Shown here piece after piece: positions 23,641-31,117 of a stretch of 52,670 nt of DNA. Position 1 is the first letter of the stretch. Every line of letters begins with the position of its first letter. The stretch covers positions 1 through 52,670 of the IMG/VR virus record IMGVR_UViG_3300034068_000720; one strand, 5' to 3'. The translations under genes were made by a program, and so were the position numbers. The DNA is from a virus. The notes beneath the pieces are model-generated. The model saw only the letters and a list, made by a program, of their open reading frames with translations, ran no database searches and had not been told where the DNA came from.

Positions 23641-23767
23641 GGTTTTGATGAGGGGGAGTGTGCATAGCGGCCCTGGGCCTACGGTGCCTACTCTTAAACA
23701 ACAGCAGAGCAGTTACGCAAACATCGTAACATAAGACTTGGAGCCACTCCTGTGCCCCTTAGCACTT

Positions 23768-23775
23768 TATAAATA
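23768..23775 (+). promoter_or_regulatory. perfect T4-type late octamer TATAAATA
   Basis: Eight of eight, exactly five bases before ATG 23781; predicts a leaderless transcript. Confidence 0.65.
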
Positions 23776-23780
23776 GACGC

Positions 23781-24659
23781 ATGATACAATTAGATCAAGC
23801 AGAAGTTAGTTGGGCATTAAATGCACATTGTGGACATAAATGTTCATACTGTCATTCCCAATACAGTGGCGGTGAATTAGACAAGTCTGTTGATCAGTAT
23901 CTGGCAATTATTAAAAAATTGCAGGATACAAGATACCAGCACCATTCTAAGATATACTGGAAAATCAGTGGAGGGGAACCCCTACACTTTCCGCATCTAA
24001 GCACAGTATTAAAAAAGATGAAAGAAAAGCCTTGCGTCATACGACTGGATACCAGTGGTGATGACAATTGGTTTTCATTGTACGGTGTTATAAATCTAAT
24101 AGATAAAATAAAACTCACATATCATTCGTGGCAAAACGATGATGTGTTTGGTTTCGTACTAGAACAATGTCAAGAAAAGAATGTAAGTGTAACAATTGAA
24201 GTTCCATTGTTACCCGGTGCTATAGTAGAGTCTAGGGCCAAAGTAAAACATTTTGTAGACTTGGGATATGTATGCAATGAACAGGTACTACGTGACTTAG
24301 GTGGCGACTTACATCGGGGATATAGTCAACTTGATGAAAACAGAATCTATGGTAGACCCGATGATTGGGAACCAGAACTGGTTGTGTATAATCCAAACTT
24401 ACCAGATCCCAACTATGTAGATTTAAGTACTGTCAATAACACTGATCCTGTGTACACTGGTATGCCATGTTATGCAGGTGTTGATTGGTTGTACATAAAC
24501 CCTAGGGGATTTGCCTCATACAGCCAATGTGGTGGCAGGAACGAACACTTTAATGCGTTTGATCCTGCATGGCAACCACCCAGCAATTCGTTCCCTTGCA
24601 CAGTTAATCAGTGCAGGAGTGAACAGGATAGGACAAAAATAAGAATTCACAATTCTTAG
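23781..24659 (+). CDS. radical SAM enzyme inside tRNA array 1
   Basis: 292 aa. [4Fe-4S] motif C-G-H-K-C-S-Y-C (Cys17, 21, 24), SAM-binding I-S-G-G-E-P-L-H, and more cysteines near the C-terminus (P-C-Y-A-G-V, S-Q-C-G-G, F-P-C-T, Q-C-R) suggesting an auxiliary cluster as in SPASM/twitch proteins. No Shine-Dalgarno; start set by the octamer. The 140-base stretch between tRNA-Leu and the gene has no other recognised feature. Substrate unknown; it may modify a peptide or RNA. Confidence 0.75.
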   Translation: MIQLDQAEVSWALNAHCGHKCSYCHSQYSGGELDKSVDQYLAIIKKLQDTRYQHHSKIYWKISGGEPLHFPHLSTVLKKMKEKPCVIRLDTSGDDNWFSLYGVINLIDKIKLTYHSWQNDDVFGFVLEQCQEKNVSVTIEVPLLPGAIVESRAKVKHFVDLGYVCNEQVLRDLGGDLHRGYSQLDENRIYGRPDDWEPELVVYNPNLPDPNYVDLSTVNNTDPVYTGMPCYAGVDWLYINPRGFASYSQCGGRNEHFNAFDPAWQPPSNSFPCTVNQCRSEQDRTKIRIHNS

Positions 24660-24947
24660 TACAGAACGTTCCGAGTGTCTTCGGATAGTGTGACCCACAC
24701 GATGAGAAGTAGTGTGACAACTACGGGTGGTAGTCTTCGAACCCAAAGGCCGCTAGCAATGCGAGAACGGTCCCTGTCGGGAAGCGGGTGGAAGGAGTGT
24801 GTGATGGGTATGATAGCGTCATATCTTGATACTCTATAATTACCGCCGGGGGATGCAGAGCATATTGAAGCACATTAAAGATAGGGTCGTAGCGGTTCCA
24901 TGAACTTGAGTACATACCAAGGTAGTTAGTGTGTTTCAATATGTTTT
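24660..24947 (+). ncRNA. structured spacer RNA before tRNA-Ala
   Basis: About 285 bases without a credible ORF. Arms 24861-24878 and 24926-24943 pair over 18 bases with two wobbles; the 3' arm shares 16 bases with the stem before tRNA-Leu at 23537-23552. Upstream parts hold several short GC-rich stems (for example GTGTGACCCACAC). It ends 4 bases before tRNA-Ala. Confidence 0.5.
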
Positions 24948-25023
24948 GGGGGTGTAGCTCAGTTGGGAGAGCGTCTGCTTTGCAAGCAGAATGTCGCAGG
25001 TTCGATCCCTGTCACCTCCACCA
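24948..25023 (+). tRNA. tRNA-Ala(TGC)
   Basis: 76 bases, anticodon loop TTTGCAA, CCA encoded. Confidence 0.95.
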
Positions 25024-25040
25024 ATATTAAGGAGAAAGCT

Positions 25041-25208
25041 ATGAGTGATGGCGGTAAAGGATCTGCGCCAAGGCCAAAAAGTGTTGATGCAAATACATTT
25101 GCAAGCAATTGGGAATTGGCGTTTGGCAAGAAGAAATCTCAAGAAGAAATGATTGATGAAGAGATTGAAGTCGAAGGCACTGTCAAAGACAGTGAACAAG
25201 GCGGATAA
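25041..25208 (+). CDS. small phage protein within the tRNA array
   Basis: 55 aa: S-D-G-G-K-G-S-A-P-R-P, then N-W-E-L-A-F-G-K-K-K and an acidic tail. This short protein type is common in T4-like and other phages, function unknown. AAGGAG 8 bases upstream decides the ATG; an in-frame extension through tRNA-Ala is rejected. Confidence 0.8.
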   Translation: MSDGGKGSAPRPKSVDANTFASNWELAFGKKKSQEEMIDEEIEVEGTVKDSEQGG

Positions 25209-25218
25209 GTAAAGTGCT

Positions 25219-25294
25219 GGGTCGTTAGCTCAGTTGGTAGAGCGTCTGCCTTACACGCAGAATGTCGGCGGTTCGAGCCCGTCACGACCCACCA
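25219..25294 (+). tRNA. tRNA-Val(TAC)
   Basis: 76 bases, anticodon loop CTTACAC, CCA encoded. Confidence 0.95.
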
Positions 25295-25301
25295 AAATTT
25301 A

Positions 25302-25377
25302 GCCCTTATAGCTCAGCTGGTAGAGCAACTGATTTGTAATCAGTAGGTCCCGTGTTCGAATCATGGTGGGGGCACCA
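25302..25377 (+). tRNA. tRNA-Thr(TGT)
   Basis: 76 bases, anticodon loop TTTGTAA, CCA encoded; two G-U pairs in the acceptor stem. Confidence 0.95.
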
Positions 25378-25384
25378 AATATCT

Positions 25385-25461
25385 CGGAGTGTAGCGCAGT
25401 CTGGTAGCGCACCTGGTTTGGGACCAGGGGGTCCAAGGTTCGAATCCTTGTACTCCGACCA
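25385..25461 (+). tRNA. tRNA-Pro(TGG)
   Basis: 77 bases, anticodon loop TTTGGGA, CCA encoded. Confidence 0.95.
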
Positions 25462-25466
25462 TGTTG

Positions 25467-25540
25467 GCGGGATTCGTAAAATGGTATTACCTTAGATTTC
25501 CAATCTAAAGTCGGGAGTTCGATTCTCCCATCCCGCTCCA
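25467..25540 (+). tRNA. tRNA-Gly(TCC)
   Basis: 74 bases, anticodon loop TTTCCAA, CCA encoded; complements tRNA-Gly(GCC). Confidence 0.95.
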
Positions 25541-25755
25541 AGAACCCGGGCGCCCTTGCCCGTTATACAAAGGGGGGAATACTGGCAAACCCATAGACGC
25601 CACGGTGCATTGGATCTACCGCAAGGTTCCCTTTAGGAACTACTTGAGAAATCACAAAGGCAGGGACGCTAACCTGTCTAAATAGAAAAGTACGTAGACA
25701 GAGTAGACTGCTCAGTCCGGGGCCTATGTGGTGTAGGTAGCCGGACACTAATTAT
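25541..25755 (+). ncRNA. structured spacer RNA before initiator tRNA
   Basis: 215 bases with stems CAAG-TTCC/GGAA-CTTG (25622-25645) and GTCCGG..CCTA/TAGG..CCGGAC (25715-25746), the latter ending 9 bases before tRNA-fMet. No plausible ORF on the plus strand. Confidence 0.5.
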
Positions 25756-25831
25756 CGCGGGGTACGTCAGTGGCCAGACTGCTAGGCTCATAACCTAGAA
25801 GACGGAGGTTCGAATCCTTCCCCCGCAACCA
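25756..25831 (+). tRNA. initiator tRNA-fMet(CAT)
   Basis: 76 bases. The acceptor CGCGGGG / CCCCGC-A-A-CCA leaves the C1:A72 mismatch that marks bacterial initiators and equals the E. coli fMet acceptor. Anticodon stem ends AGG/CCT rather than the classic GGG/CCC. Confidence 0.9.
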
Positions 25832-25837
25832 ACACAT

Positions 25838-25913
25838 TCCCTGATAGCTCAGTTGGTAGAGCACACGACTGTTAATCGTGTTGTCCCTGGTTCGAGCCCA
25901 GGTCGGGGAGCCA
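25838..25913 (+). tRNA. tRNA-Asn(GTT)
   Basis: 76 bases, anticodon loop CTGTTAA, CCA encoded. Last tRNA of array 1; no clear terminator follows. Confidence 0.95.
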
Positions 25914-25941
25914 AATATGCCACTAAATTGTTAAAAAACAC

Positions 25942-25970
25942 TTGACCATTCTGCGGATTTCATGTATAAT
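25942..25970 (+). promoter_or_regulatory. sigma70-type promoter
   Basis: TTGACC, 17-base spacer, TATAAT, 28 bases before the metallopeptidase gene. Confidence 0.85.
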
Positions 25971-25998
25971 AGCGTTATTATACAGCAGAAAGAGCACC

Positions 25999-26400
25999 AT
26001 GGAATACCACATTGAAGCAGGTCCTAAAACACGCCGCTACATTGAGGCCATTCTGCCCAGCATGATGACTCAACTGGGACTGAACCGTAGTCGTCGCTTG
26101 TTAATGATCAAAGTGGATCGTGACCTTGAGGACCAAGGTTCCACCATACCAATGTTGGGAATTGATACCTTTTTGGTGGTACTCAAGCCCACACGTAATA
26201 TCTTAAATTTAGGCATAACCCTGGCACACGAGCTTACCCATGTAGCGCAATTTGCCAATGGTACTTTGCAGGTAACCCCAAAAGGTAAAAAATGGAAGGG
26301 CAAGTTCTATCCGACAGCGCACCCTTACTTGGAACAACCGTGGGAAGTGCAGGCGTTTGCTAGACAAGAGATTGTTTTCAGAAAAGCAATAGAAAAATAA
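25999..26400 (+). CDS. small zinc metallopeptidase-like protein
   Basis: 133 aa. Zinc motif L-A-H-E-L-T-H-V-A-Q (HExxH, ~75-79) and a downstream E in Q-P-W-E-V-Q-A-F-A that could be the third ligand. SprT/gluzincin-like in layout; compact phage form. AGAAAGAG upstream. An in-frame TTG extension through the promoter is rejected. Confidence 0.7.
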   Translation: MEYHIEAGPKTRRYIEAILPSMMTQLGLNRSRRLLMIKVDRDLEDQGSTIPMLGIDTFLVVLKPTRNILNLGITLAHELTHVAQFANGTLQVTPKGKKWKGKFYPTAHPYLEQPWEVQAFARQEIVFRKAIEK

Positions 26401-26402
26401 TA

Positions 26403-26410
26403 GTTAAATA
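26403..26410 (+). promoter_or_regulatory. late-type octamer GTTAAATA
   Basis: Six of eight, exactly five bases before ATG 26416. Confidence 0.4.
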
Positions 26411-26415
26411 ATACT

Positions 26416-26622
26416 ATGAATATCTCAAGAGCTGAACAAAGTAATATTCGCTACAGCCAAGAGCAGTATCGTCTGCAACAGATCCAATCTGAAAATTTAC
26501 AAACCAAATATCATCAAAAAATTGTAGAACAACGCAGTTATGAAAGACTCATTGCTGAACGGGTTAGTCGTAATCTTCGTTTAGATTTAGACAAAGGCCG
26601 CAACGTAGACATTGAATGTTAA
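26416..26622 (+). CDS. hypothetical helical protein
   Basis: 68 aa, Gln/Glu/Arg-rich (Y-S-Q-E-Q-Y-R-L-Q-Q-I, then I-A-E-R-V-S-R-N-L), probably coiled coil. No Shine-Dalgarno; octamer-N5-ATG. Unknown function. Confidence 0.55.
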   Translation: MNISRAEQSNIRYSQEQYRLQQIQSENLQTKYHQKIVEQRSYERLIAERVSRNLRLDLDKGRNVDIEC

Positions 26623-26631
26623 GGAAGTATT

Positions 26632-27087
26632 ATGCCTTGGATTGAAAATGTAAGCCTGGGTGATATCCCAAAAGCCAAACACCACAACGCAGGTGAGAAT
26701 AGTATGCTGATTCAAATTGTTGACCCAGATATGACTTTTCCTGCACCTATGCACCAGTTCAAAGAAACACACCAGTTCAAGTTCTTAGATCTTGAAGGAC
26801 CCGACGCTTACGGACATGAATTTAAAGTTACCGATGAGCAGGCGGAAAGTCTGGTTCAGCTCTTGCAACATGCCTTGGCTAATAGAATGAATGTTGTTGT
26901 GCATTGTGTTGCAGGTGTTTGCCGTAGTGGTGCAGTCTGCGAAGTTGGAGTCATGATGGGCTTTGATGACTGTGAAGCATTTCGTAGTCCCAACCTGCTG
27001 GTCAAGCACAAGATGATGAAGTACTTAGGCTGGACTTACGATGAAAATGAACCACATTCGATCAATGGTGATGCAACCGATTGGTAA
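26632..27087 (+). CDS. dual-specificity protein phosphatase-like
   Basis: 151 aa. P-loop V-V-H-C-V-A-G-V-C-R-S-G (HCx5RS) near residue 90, with an upstream acidic stretch D-L-E-G-P-D that may hold the general acid. Cysteine-based phosphatase family; target unknown. AAGGAA 6 bases before the ATG. Confidence 0.75.
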   Translation: MPWIENVSLGDIPKAKHHNAGENSMLIQIVDPDMTFPAPMHQFKETHQFKFLDLEGPDAYGHEFKVTDEQAESLVQLLQHALANRMNVVVHCVAGVCRSGAVCEVGVMMGFDDCEAFRSPNLLVKHKMMKYLGWTYDENEPHSINGDATDW

Positions 27088-27090
27088 GCA

Positions 27091-27261
27091 ATGAACTGGC
27101 TACGTTATAGTGGAATATGGGTTACATTGGTTTGTAACCCATATCATTGGCGAGTTTCGTTTAGAAATGAATCTGACTCGGCTTGGCCAGATACCAAAGA
27201 ATACTCAATACAATTAGTATGTGTATCAGTTCGTGTTGTCATTGACAACGGCAGTTATTAA
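27091..27261 (+). CDS. small Trp-rich phage protein
   Basis: 56 aa: M-N-W-L-R-Y-S-G-I-W-V-T, then N-P-Y-H-W-R-V-S-F and V-R-V-V-I-D-N-G-S-Y. The N-P-x-H-W and V-x-V-I-D-N-G-S-Y blocks recall a small protein type of T4-like phages. No strong Shine-Dalgarno. It contains a perfect 11-bp inverted repeat (27115-27144). Confidence 0.55.
   Translation: MNWLRYSGIWVTLVCNPYHWRVSFRNESDSAWPDTKEYSIQLVCVSVRVVIDNGSY
27115..27144 (+). other. perfect 11-bp stem-loop inside a coding region
   Basis: ATATGGGTTAC and GTAACCCATAT around an 8-base loop; both arms are translated. Confidence 0.7.
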
Positions 27262-27995
27262 AGACTCTTATCCATTAGCTTTTCGTAACCTGCCCAGTCC
27301 CACTCTACCAACAAGAACATTAGGATCTTGCTGTAGCCTGGGACTTTTCTTGCGGCATGGCAATACTCGGAATTGTTAAACACAAAAGTATTTGACTCTG
27401 TTTCTCTATAGGCATCTATCAAGAATGATTCTTTTGTAGGATCAACTGTTAGTCTTTCATATCCCCAACCAAGACTTGCATCTGGCTTTGGATGTAACCA
27501 AAAAGTTGGTTCTGGATTTTCATCGTGTAGCATTACACGCAAGGAAGTTGGTACACCTGGGTACTGCTCATCTAGGTCACGATGCAGGCCAATGGGGAAT
27601 CTATTTTCCCAGCACTTAGCATGGATAACGTTCTTGATTGGTAGGTGCTGATACAGTTGTTCAAACAGCTTGGGAAACTCTTTAGCACCATCAACTATCA
27701 CATGTTGCATGGATGTGTCGTCAGTGGGAGTCATGTACCAACCGCGCCAATTACAACCATCTTCTGTGTACTCGTCCTTGAACCAGTCTTCAGCGGCAGC
27801 TTTTGCCCTAGCTTCTTCTCGATCAAAAGGATATCCGTTTGTTTTTTTCAAACGTAGTACATTTCTGGATTTTTCATTGAACATATCCACAAAGTGTTCA
27901 TCAGGTATAATCCGCGGAATGTCTAGTACAACATGCGGAATGTTCTTGTATTTTTCGCCCAAGTGGCGGGGGTAGTTGTCGTTAATGTGTGCCAT
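27258..27995 (-). CDS. 2OG-Fe(II) oxygenase-like protein
   Basis: 245 aa. Metal motif G-L-H-R-D-L-D (~142), strand S-L-R-V-M-L-H with T-F-W-L-H-P, distal His in E-Y-C-H-A-A-R-K-V-P-G and I-L-M-F-L-L-V. ATG 27995 is chosen because GCTAAATA (28001-28008) lies exactly five bases upstream; longer versions run toward the divergent gene. Substrate unknown. Confidence 0.6.
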   Translation of the reverse strand: MAHINDNYPRHLGEKYKNIPHVVLDIPRIIPDEHFVDMFNEKSRNVLRLKKTNGYPFDREEARAKAAAEDWFKDEYTEDGCNWRGWYMTPTDDTSMQHVIVDGAKEFPKLFEQLYQHLPIKNVIHAKCWENRFPIGLHRDLDEQYPGVPTSLRVMLHDENPEPTFWLHPKPDASLGWGYERLTVDPTKESFLIDAYRETESNTFVFNNSEYCHAARKVPGYSKILMFLLVEWDWAGYEKLMDKSL

Positions 27996-28000
27996 GCAGA

Positions 28001-28008
28001 TATTTAGC
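28001..28008 (-). promoter_or_regulatory. late-type octamer GCTAAATA
   Basis: Six of eight on the minus strand, five bases before ATG 27995. Confidence 0.4.
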
Positions 28009-28033
28009 ATCGATGATTGTGCTATATACTGAT

Positions 28034-28711
28034 ATGCAATTATATCATATTCCAATACCTTCATTGTGGCCCACTGAAGAAGAAGCCAAGTACGCCACTG
28101 AAAAAATAATTCCAGTTGCAGAAGAATCAGCTAGGAATTTATTTGAACGATTGGGCCCAAAGTTTGATAAAACCTACATAGATCAAGACTTAGTTTTAAG
28201 CTGGGGCACAGGCCAGCGTATGAAAGCTCATGTCGAAGAATTAGGATTATCCTTAAAAGCATTTTCAGTATTTGTAGGAGCACCAGGCACACTTTCAGCT
28301 AGACCGCATGTGGATGGACTGGGCAGTGGAATAGTTGATGATAAAATAGTTGGTAGTGCAATGATTGCTAGATTAAACGTACCACTTAGGGGTATTACAG
28401 GCAGTAGACTCAACTGGTGGAAAACTGGAACAAACGACCCAAGAATTTTAGAACGTCACTTTGAAGAATGGAATGCTAGAACAAAGGCATGGCAAAAAGG
28501 ATTCAGTTATTTGGCTGATCCAAAGTTAGATTGGGAAGAACCTGACTGGTACATTGACGAGCCAGGGCCTTGTTGGAATAGAACAGAGTTGGCACATAGA
28601 TTAGATCTACATAACACAACAGAAATACGTATTAATATCACTGCTGAAATTTTAGTTCCTGTGTCTTGGGAAACACTAGTAGAACGCTTACATGCTCGGG
28701 GTTATTGTTGA
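28034..28711 (+). CDS. 2OG-Fe(II) oxygenase-like protein
   Basis: 225 aa from ATG 28034. H-x-D in A-R-P-H-V-D-G (~94), A-R-L-N-V-P-L-R-G strand with L-N-W-W-K, then a C-terminal R-I-N-I-T-A-E-I-L-V. The distal His is less certain (E-L-A-H-R). Divergent from the 27258 gene with only 38 bases between starts. Confidence 0.55.
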   Translation: MQLYHIPIPSLWPTEEEAKYATEKIIPVAEESARNLFERLGPKFDKTYIDQDLVLSWGTGQRMKAHVEELGLSLKAFSVFVGAPGTLSARPHVDGLGSGIVDDKIVGSAMIARLNVPLRGITGSRLNWWKTGTNDPRILERHFEEWNARTKAWQKGFSYLADPKLDWEEPDWYIDEPGPCWNRTELAHRLDLHNTTEIRINITAEILVPVSWETLVERLHARGYC

Positions 28712-28774
28712 CGTCTAATAGATTTTGTCAATTGCCGCTATAAAAAAATACAATGGGTTTTAATGGTTTTATAG

Positions 28775-28803
28775 TTGACTTCTATGATATATACTAGTAT
28801 ACT
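28775..28803 (+). promoter_or_regulatory. sigma70-type promoter of the redox operon
   Basis: TTGACT, 17-base spacer, TATACT. Confidence 0.85.
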
Positions 28804-28826
28804 TGAAAGTATCAGTATAAACACTG

Positions 28827-28855
28827 AGTTCCGAAGCCGATGAAGGATCGGAACT
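28827..28855 (+). promoter_or_regulatory. 5'-leader hairpin of the redox operon
   Basis: AGTTCCGA / TCGGAACT, 8 perfect bp, with an alternative inner stem CCGAT/ATCGG that cannot coexist. Lies 28 bases before the peroxiredoxin ATG. Confidence 0.5.
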
Positions 28856-28883
28856 TACTCGCTTAAACAAAGGAGATATAAGC

Positions 28884-29423
28884 ATGAAAACAGTTGGTGA
28901 TAAATTAACCCCATTCGCAGTAACAGGTGTTCGTCCAGGACAACCAGAAGACGCTTTCTATACTATTACAGAAAATAGTTTTGAAGGTAAATGGAAAGTA
29001 ATCGTTTACTATCCAAAAGATTTTACATTCGTATGTCCTACCGAAATCGTAGCCTACGACAAATTGACCACAGACTTTGCCGACCGTGATGCAGTCTTGC
29101 TAACAGGTAGCACAGACAATGAGTTCTGTAAAGTAGCATGGCAGACAGCCCATGCTGATCTAAAGAAAATCACACATCACCAGTTTGCCGACACACAGCG
29201 TGGTGAGTTGTCATTAATTGAACAACTGGGTGTATTCTATGCTCCAGCCGGCGCGGCATTACGTGCCACATTCATTATTGATCCAAGCAATGAAATCCAA
29301 CACGTTACTGTGAACAACTTGAACGTTGGTCGTAGCCCAGAAGAAACACTTCGCGTATTGGATGCGCTACAAACTGGTGAACTATGTGCTTGTAACCGCA
29401 CAGTAGGTGGAGAGACTCTGTAA
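28884..29423 (+). CDS. ahpC: alkyl hydroperoxide reductase AhpC (2-Cys peroxiredoxin)
   Basis: 179 aa. Peroxidatic Cys51 in D-F-T-F-V-C-P-T-E, and a C-terminal E-L-C-A-C-N (Cys168, Cys170), the double resolving-cysteine pattern of the AhpC type that works with AhpD, as in Mycobacterium. Reduces peroxides in the cytoplasm. AAAGGAGA precedes the ATG; it overlaps the next gene (TAATG). Confidence 0.9.
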   Translation: MKTVGDKLTPFAVTGVRPGQPEDAFYTITENSFEGKWKVIVYYPKDFTFVCPTEIVAYDKLTTDFADRDAVLLTGSTDNEFCKVAWQTAHADLKKITHHQFADTQRGELSLIEQLGVFYAPAGAALRATFIIDPSNEIQHVTVNNLNVGRSPEETLRVLDALQTGELCACNRTVGGETL

Positions 29424-29839
29424 TGTTGAATACAAAAAATGTTGATCGTGTTGGAAATACATTAGTTGATATTTTTCACCGATTAGCACTTTTTGGAATA
29501 GGCGCCGCAACGGTATGGGCCGCTGGCTGGACGTTTTTTGAAATGTTCCAGAAGCACCATGCCGGAGTTGCTGACTTGTTACTGATGTTTATCTATTTGG
29601 AAATTGGGGCCATGGTTGGGATTTATTTTAGAACCAACCATATGCCTGTTAGGTTTCTACTTTACATAGCAATAACTGCATTGACCCGGCACATGGTAGA
29701 TATCATGAGTCACCAGCCCATCAACATTGTTGAGATGCTGTCAGTGGCTGGTTCCACATTTGTTATTGCCATTAGCGTATTGGTTATTCGATATACCAGT
29801 GCAAAGTTTCCCAGTGATAAAAAAGATGAGGTAGCATAA
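29423..29839 (+). CDS. PsiE-like membrane protein
   Basis: 138 aa with about four membrane helices: ~20-40, L-L-L-M-F-I-Y-L-E-I-G-A-M-V-G-I-Y (~52-70), F-L-L-Y-I-A-I-T-A-L-T-R-H and F-V-I-A-I-S-V-L-V-I. The central block resembles PsiE (phosphate-starvation-inducible) proteins of unknown biochemical role. It sits between AhpC and AhpD, an uncommon place. Confidence 0.65.
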   Translation: MLNTKNVDRVGNTLVDIFHRLALFGIGAATVWAAGWTFFEMFQKHHAGVADLLLMFIYLEIGAMVGIYFRTNHMPVRFLLYIAITALTRHMVDIMSHQPINIVEMLSVAGSTFVIAISVLVIRYTSAKFPSDKKDEVA

Positions 29840-29840
29840 A

Positions 29841-30347
29841 ATGAGTTTTATTGAATCAGTTAAAGGTGCATTACCAGACTACGCAAAAGATACCAAGTTA
29901 AATCTTGATGCTGTCCTGTTGCGTAGCACATTAGATGCAGATGTGGCCATGGGTTGTGCTGTAGCCGCACTTGCCGCAACAGGCAACGGCAAAATTCTAT
30001 CGGTAATTTTAGCAGATGCTCCAGTACACGCAGAGTCGGCACTGACCGCCGCAAGCATTATGGCACAGAACAATGTATGGTATCCATATGTTGAGATGGC
30101 CGATGATCCTAGTCTAAAAGGATTGCCTGCACAGTTACGTATGAACGCCATTGCGTCACACGGTGGAACTACCAAGAGCAACTTTGAAGCATTTAGTTTG
30201 GCAGCTAGCATTGTTGGCAAGTGTCACTTCTGTGTAAAAGCACATTACGAAACATTGAAGACAGAAGGCTACACAGTGGAACAACTTCGTGACATTGGTC
30301 GGATTGCCAGTGTTATGAATAGTGTAGCAAAAGTGCTGAACAGTTAA
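29841..30347 (+). CDS. ahpD: AhpD-like alkylhydroperoxidase
   Basis: 168 aa. The active-site set Glu116, Cys128, Cys131, His135 (N-F-E-A-F, then K-C-H-F-C-V-K-A-H) has the same spacing as mycobacterial AhpD (E118, C130, C133, H137). It should reduce AhpC and have some peroxidase activity itself. One base separates it from the reductase gene downstream. Confidence 0.9.
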   Translation: MSFIESVKGALPDYAKDTKLNLDAVLLRSTLDADVAMGCAVAALAATGNGKILSVILADAPVHAESALTAASIMAQNNVWYPYVEMADDPSLKGLPAQLRMNAIASHGGTTKSNFEAFSLAASIVGKCHFCVKAHYETLKTEGYTVEQLRDIGRIASVMNSVAKVLNS

Positions 30348-30348
30348 T

Positions 30349-31092
30349 ATGTTTACAGAAAAAGTTACATGGGTTCATCACTGGAGTGATCGTACATTCA
30401 GTTTTAAATGCACTCGCAATACTGCATTCAGATTTGTTGCTGGCGAATTTGCCATGATTGGTTTAATGATTGACGGCAAGAGAGTTATTAGAGCTTATAG
30501 TGTGGTAAGTCCACCATGGGCAGAAGAACTAGAATTCCTTAGTATTAAAATTCAAGACGGTGAATTGACCAGTAGGCTACAACATATAGAAGTTGGCAGT
30601 GAAGTTGTCGTCATGCCTAAAGCTACAGGCACATTAGTTAACAGTGCATTAACACCTGGCGGTGAACTATGGATGCTGGCCACTGGCACAGGGCTTGCTC
30701 CTTTTATGAGCTTGATTCGTGATCTAGAAACATTGGAAACATGGACTAAGATTCATATGGTTCATAGTGTTAGACATAGTTCAGATTTAGCGTATAACGC
30801 AGATTTAACATCTGCATTTAAACTTCATCCGCAAGATGGGGAATTGCACGAAATGGTTCATGCGGTATTAGAATATCATCCTATACTTACAGGGCAAGGA
30901 GAGCATAGGATTACAACGCAACTTGCCCATCACCACTTGCCCATAGACACAGATACAGATAAAATCATGGTCTGTGGTAATTTAGAATTTAATCATCAAG
31001 TTGCTGATTGGTGTCGAGCACAAGGCATGACTGAAGGAAGCATACGTGAACCAGGAACATTTGTTGTAGAAAGAGCATTTGTAGAAAAATGA
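30349..31092 (+). CDS. ferredoxin/flavodoxin-NADP+ reductase-like flavoprotein
   Basis: 247 aa. FAD motif R-A-Y-S-V-V-S-P (~48), NADP-binding A-T-G-T-G-L-A-P-F (~106), and C-terminal E-P-G-T-F-V-V-E-R-A-F-V-E-K, all typical of bacterial Fpr. As the last gene of the AhpC-PsiE-AhpD operon it may supply NADPH electrons, in place of the lipoamide system used elsewhere, or feed the P450 and radical SAM enzymes (inference). Confidence 0.85.
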   Translation: MFTEKVTWVHHWSDRTFSFKCTRNTAFRFVAGEFAMIGLMIDGKRVIRAYSVVSPPWAEELEFLSIKIQDGELTSRLQHIEVGSEVVVMPKATGTLVNSALTPGGELWMLATGTGLAPFMSLIRDLETLETWTKIHMVHSVRHSSDLAYNADLTSAFKLHPQDGELHEMVHAVLEYHPILTGQGEHRITTQLAHHHLPIDTDTDKIMVCGNLEFNHQVADWCRAQGMTEGSIREPGTFVVERAFVEK

Positions 31093-31117
31093 AAACGATT
31101 ATCGTAAAGGAAATACA

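Noticed and set aside
24516-24939. Two minus-strand ORFs of 72-76 aa after the radical SAM gene
   Set aside because: One overlaps the cysteine-rich end of the radical SAM gene; the other lies in the structured spacer with no ribosome site.
24936-25199. 87-aa minus-strand ORF across tRNA-Ala
   Set aside because: Antisense of a tRNA and of a well-supported small plus-strand gene.
25299-25541. 80-aa minus-strand ORF across tRNA-Thr, Pro and Gly
   Set aside because: Antisense of tRNAs with repeated R-T-R-D-L-type false segments; no ribosome site.
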